Of a DNA stretch of 64,000 nt, positions 62,767 through 64,000 are shown one piece after another. The stretch spans positions 62,001 to 126,000 of the forward strand of contig JAIQGF010000005.1 in the NCBI GenBank assembly GCA_020072845.1, read 5' to 3'. Below the pieces are notes generated by a model. The model had not been told where the DNA came from. It worked only from the letters and a program-made list of their open reading frames with translations, and searched no databases. This stretch comes from Terriglobia bacterium. GTDB lineage: Bacteria > Acidobacteriota > Terriglobia > Terriglobales > Acidobacteriaceae. How positions within the stretch are numbered: the first letter of the stretch is position 1; every line of letters starts with the position of its first letter. The position numbers and the translations under genes are program-made.

Positions 62767-64000
62767 ATGCCAGATCGAAGTCTTGAGCTTGATGTTTTCC
62801 GCGACCTCATGGAGGAAGCCGGCACCATCGGCCAGCTCGCCAAAGACAAGGAGGCATTCACCGCTGCCTATGAGGCGTTCCGCGCCGGTGACTCGGAGAA
62901 GTTCCATGCCATTCTGGAGCGGCTACGCCTGCGTCCGTACTGTCGCCTGATTTGTGAGTGGTTTCGCAGCAAGGAGTGCATCTTCCTCTGCCTCGAACTC
63001 TGCGGACCACCCAAGGTCATCGAGAAACCCAACCCGCACGACCTCGCTGATGCCATCGTGCGCATCACCGCCAACGAATCGCTGGTAAAGCAGCTCGTAC
63101 AAGTGCTGGAAAAGCGCGATCACAACGCCTTCCAGCGCATCGTCGCCGAGCACAAACTCGGTCTCCTTTGCCACTTCTTCTGTCACTGGCTCTGCGTGAT
63201 CCGTTACCGCCTGCTATGCCGATGGGTCTGCAGCCCCGAAAGAATTGAGAAGCCCGATCTTGCCGGCGAACTCAAGGCTGCCGGGCTCGCCCTCCGGCAA
63301 TTACTCGAACACAAACAGGCCTTTGACCAGGCGGTGGCCGCCTCTGATGCCGGGGACTCCGCCAAGCTTGGCTCGGCTATTCAGGCTGCCGACCTGCTTT
63401 CCCGGTGCCGTTTCATTTGCGAGTGGTTCTGCAGTTGGCGTTGCACGCTGGTCTGCCTGAACCTTTGCCGGCAGTATCCGGTCCGGGAGAGCACGAACCA
63501 CATAGAGGAAGCATTAGCATTTGCCAAAGCGCTGCAGCCGCTCCTCCAGAACCTCACCCAGTTCGAGCGTTTGAGCGTGGCCGTCGGCTCGGGAGACACC
63601 AAAGCCTATGATGCCATTCTGAAGGAGTTCAAGCTGCCGCATTTCTGCATTCAGCTATGCCACTGGGTCTGCGGATTGCGCTGCCGCCGCTTCTGTAACC
63701 TCGCATGCCCGCCGCAGCAGTTGTATCCCTGGTTCACCTCCATCGGGCGTTACGACTATCTCACCGACATTCACAGTCCGCACGGCCTAGGCGTAGACGG
63801 GCTGACTAATGACGGTCGCGCCTTCTACTCCAACCTGCGCCTGAATGGCATTCTCTCGCAAACGCTGGGTGGCCAGCAGTTGGAGTATCGCTTCGAAACC
63901 CGTCCCACGGACAACGATGGCAATCCCACCGGCCCCTGGTCACCCGTACTGCCCGCCCAGATCGCCCGTACCGAAATTGGGCATTGGGAACGCTTCAAGC
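62767..64000 (+). CDS. Cysteine-ladder modular protein (N-terminal part), unknown family
   Basis: Open from ATG at 62767 (AAGGAGG 4 nt upstream) to the right edge, 411 residues seen. Four modules of 76-80 residues. Each has a helical front (for example FTAAYEAFRAGDSEKFHAIL; FDQAVAASDAGDSAKLGSAI) and then cysteines every fourth residue. The ladders are C59, C63, (R67), C71, C75, C79; C135, C139, C143, (Y147), C151, C155; C214 to C234, six in a row; C294 to C314, six in a row. CEWF and CHWVC recur. After module 4 comes a Cys-free, strand-rich domain (YPWFTSIGRYDYL, LNGILSQTLGGQQLEYRFET). No signal peptide. Possible roles: metal-cluster scaffold or disulfide-stabilised stalk. I do not recognise the family. 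Confidence 0.9.
   Translation, partial: MPDRSLELDVFRDLMEEAGTIGQLAKDKEAFTAAYEAFRAGDSEKFHAILERLRLRPYCRLICEWFRSKECIFLCLELCGPPKVIEKPNPHDLADAIVRITANESLVKQLVQVLEKRDHNAFQRIVAEHKLGLLCHFFCHWLCVIRYRLLCRWVCSPERIEKPDLAGELKAAGLALRQLLEHKQAFDQAVAASDAGDSAKLGSAIQAADLLSRCRFICEWFCSWRCTLVCLNLCRQYPVRESTNHIEEALAFAKALQPLLQNLTQFERLSVAVGSGDTKAYDAILKEFKLPHFCIQLCHWVCGLRCRRFCNLACPPQQLYPWFTSIGRYDYLTDIHSPHGLGVDGLTNDGRAFYSNLRLNGILSQTLGGQQLEYRFETRPTDNDGNPTGPWSPVLPAQIARTEIGHWERFK

Overview
This 64 kb window reads as chromosomal DNA of an Acidobacteriota member, probably class Terriglobia. That placement is inferred from gene content: Oar-type TonB-dependent receptors with an N-terminal carboxypeptidase-regulatory-like domain, a Ser/Thr kinase fused to TPRs, a MXAN_5187-like protein, high GC and frequent GTG/TTG starts. 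No rRNA, tRNA, phage, IS element or CRISPR array was found. Gene density is high and most genes look intact.

Layout. 1-6.3 kb: two TonB-dependent receptors, each following a small Cys/His-rich membrane-anchored protein, with an orphan oligopeptide-type ABC ATPase and a DsbA-like thiol protein between them. 6.4-19.4 kb: an EF-G paralogue, a pilin, ruvB, a CBS protein, a TPR-containing Ser/Thr kinase, a HEAT-repeat protein and RNase R. 19.5-32.9 kb: housekeeping genes acnA, dgt-like, a large TPR protein, purH, gltA and acpS, plus a bicupin, a DUF3175 protein and an MmcB-like nuclease. 32.9-39.6 kb: a membrane spermidine-synthase-like gene followed by a compositionally different two-gene island, then a truncated second copy of the 3' end of that gene. 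39.8-53 kb: two RND efflux loci (adaptor plus two pumps; lipoprotein adaptor plus one pump) separated by a PIN/HTH toxin-antitoxin-like pair. 53-59.4 kb: a GT39-like membrane protein, a MacB-type permease without its ATPase, CstA and a small membrane protein. 59.4-62.2 kb: two paralogous small proteins followed by two paralogous ArsA/Get3-like ATPases. 62.8 kb to the end: the start of a protein with four modules, each carrying a ladder of cysteines spaced every four residues.

Three observations stand out. (1) The paired small-protein/Get3-like ATPase cassette looks like a specialised, heterodimeric relative of the tail-anchored-protein targeting ATPase. (2) The cysteine-ladder protein matches no family I know. 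(3) At least ten intergenic sites carry hairpins whose arms are tandem copies of a 7-10 nt word. The word differs from site to site, one arm usually abuts a stop codon, and in two genes (rnr and the spermidine-synthase-like gene) a heptamer array sits in frame inside the coding sequence. Coordinates and repeat registers were read by eye from the sequence. Family assignments come from recognised motifs and were not checked against a database.
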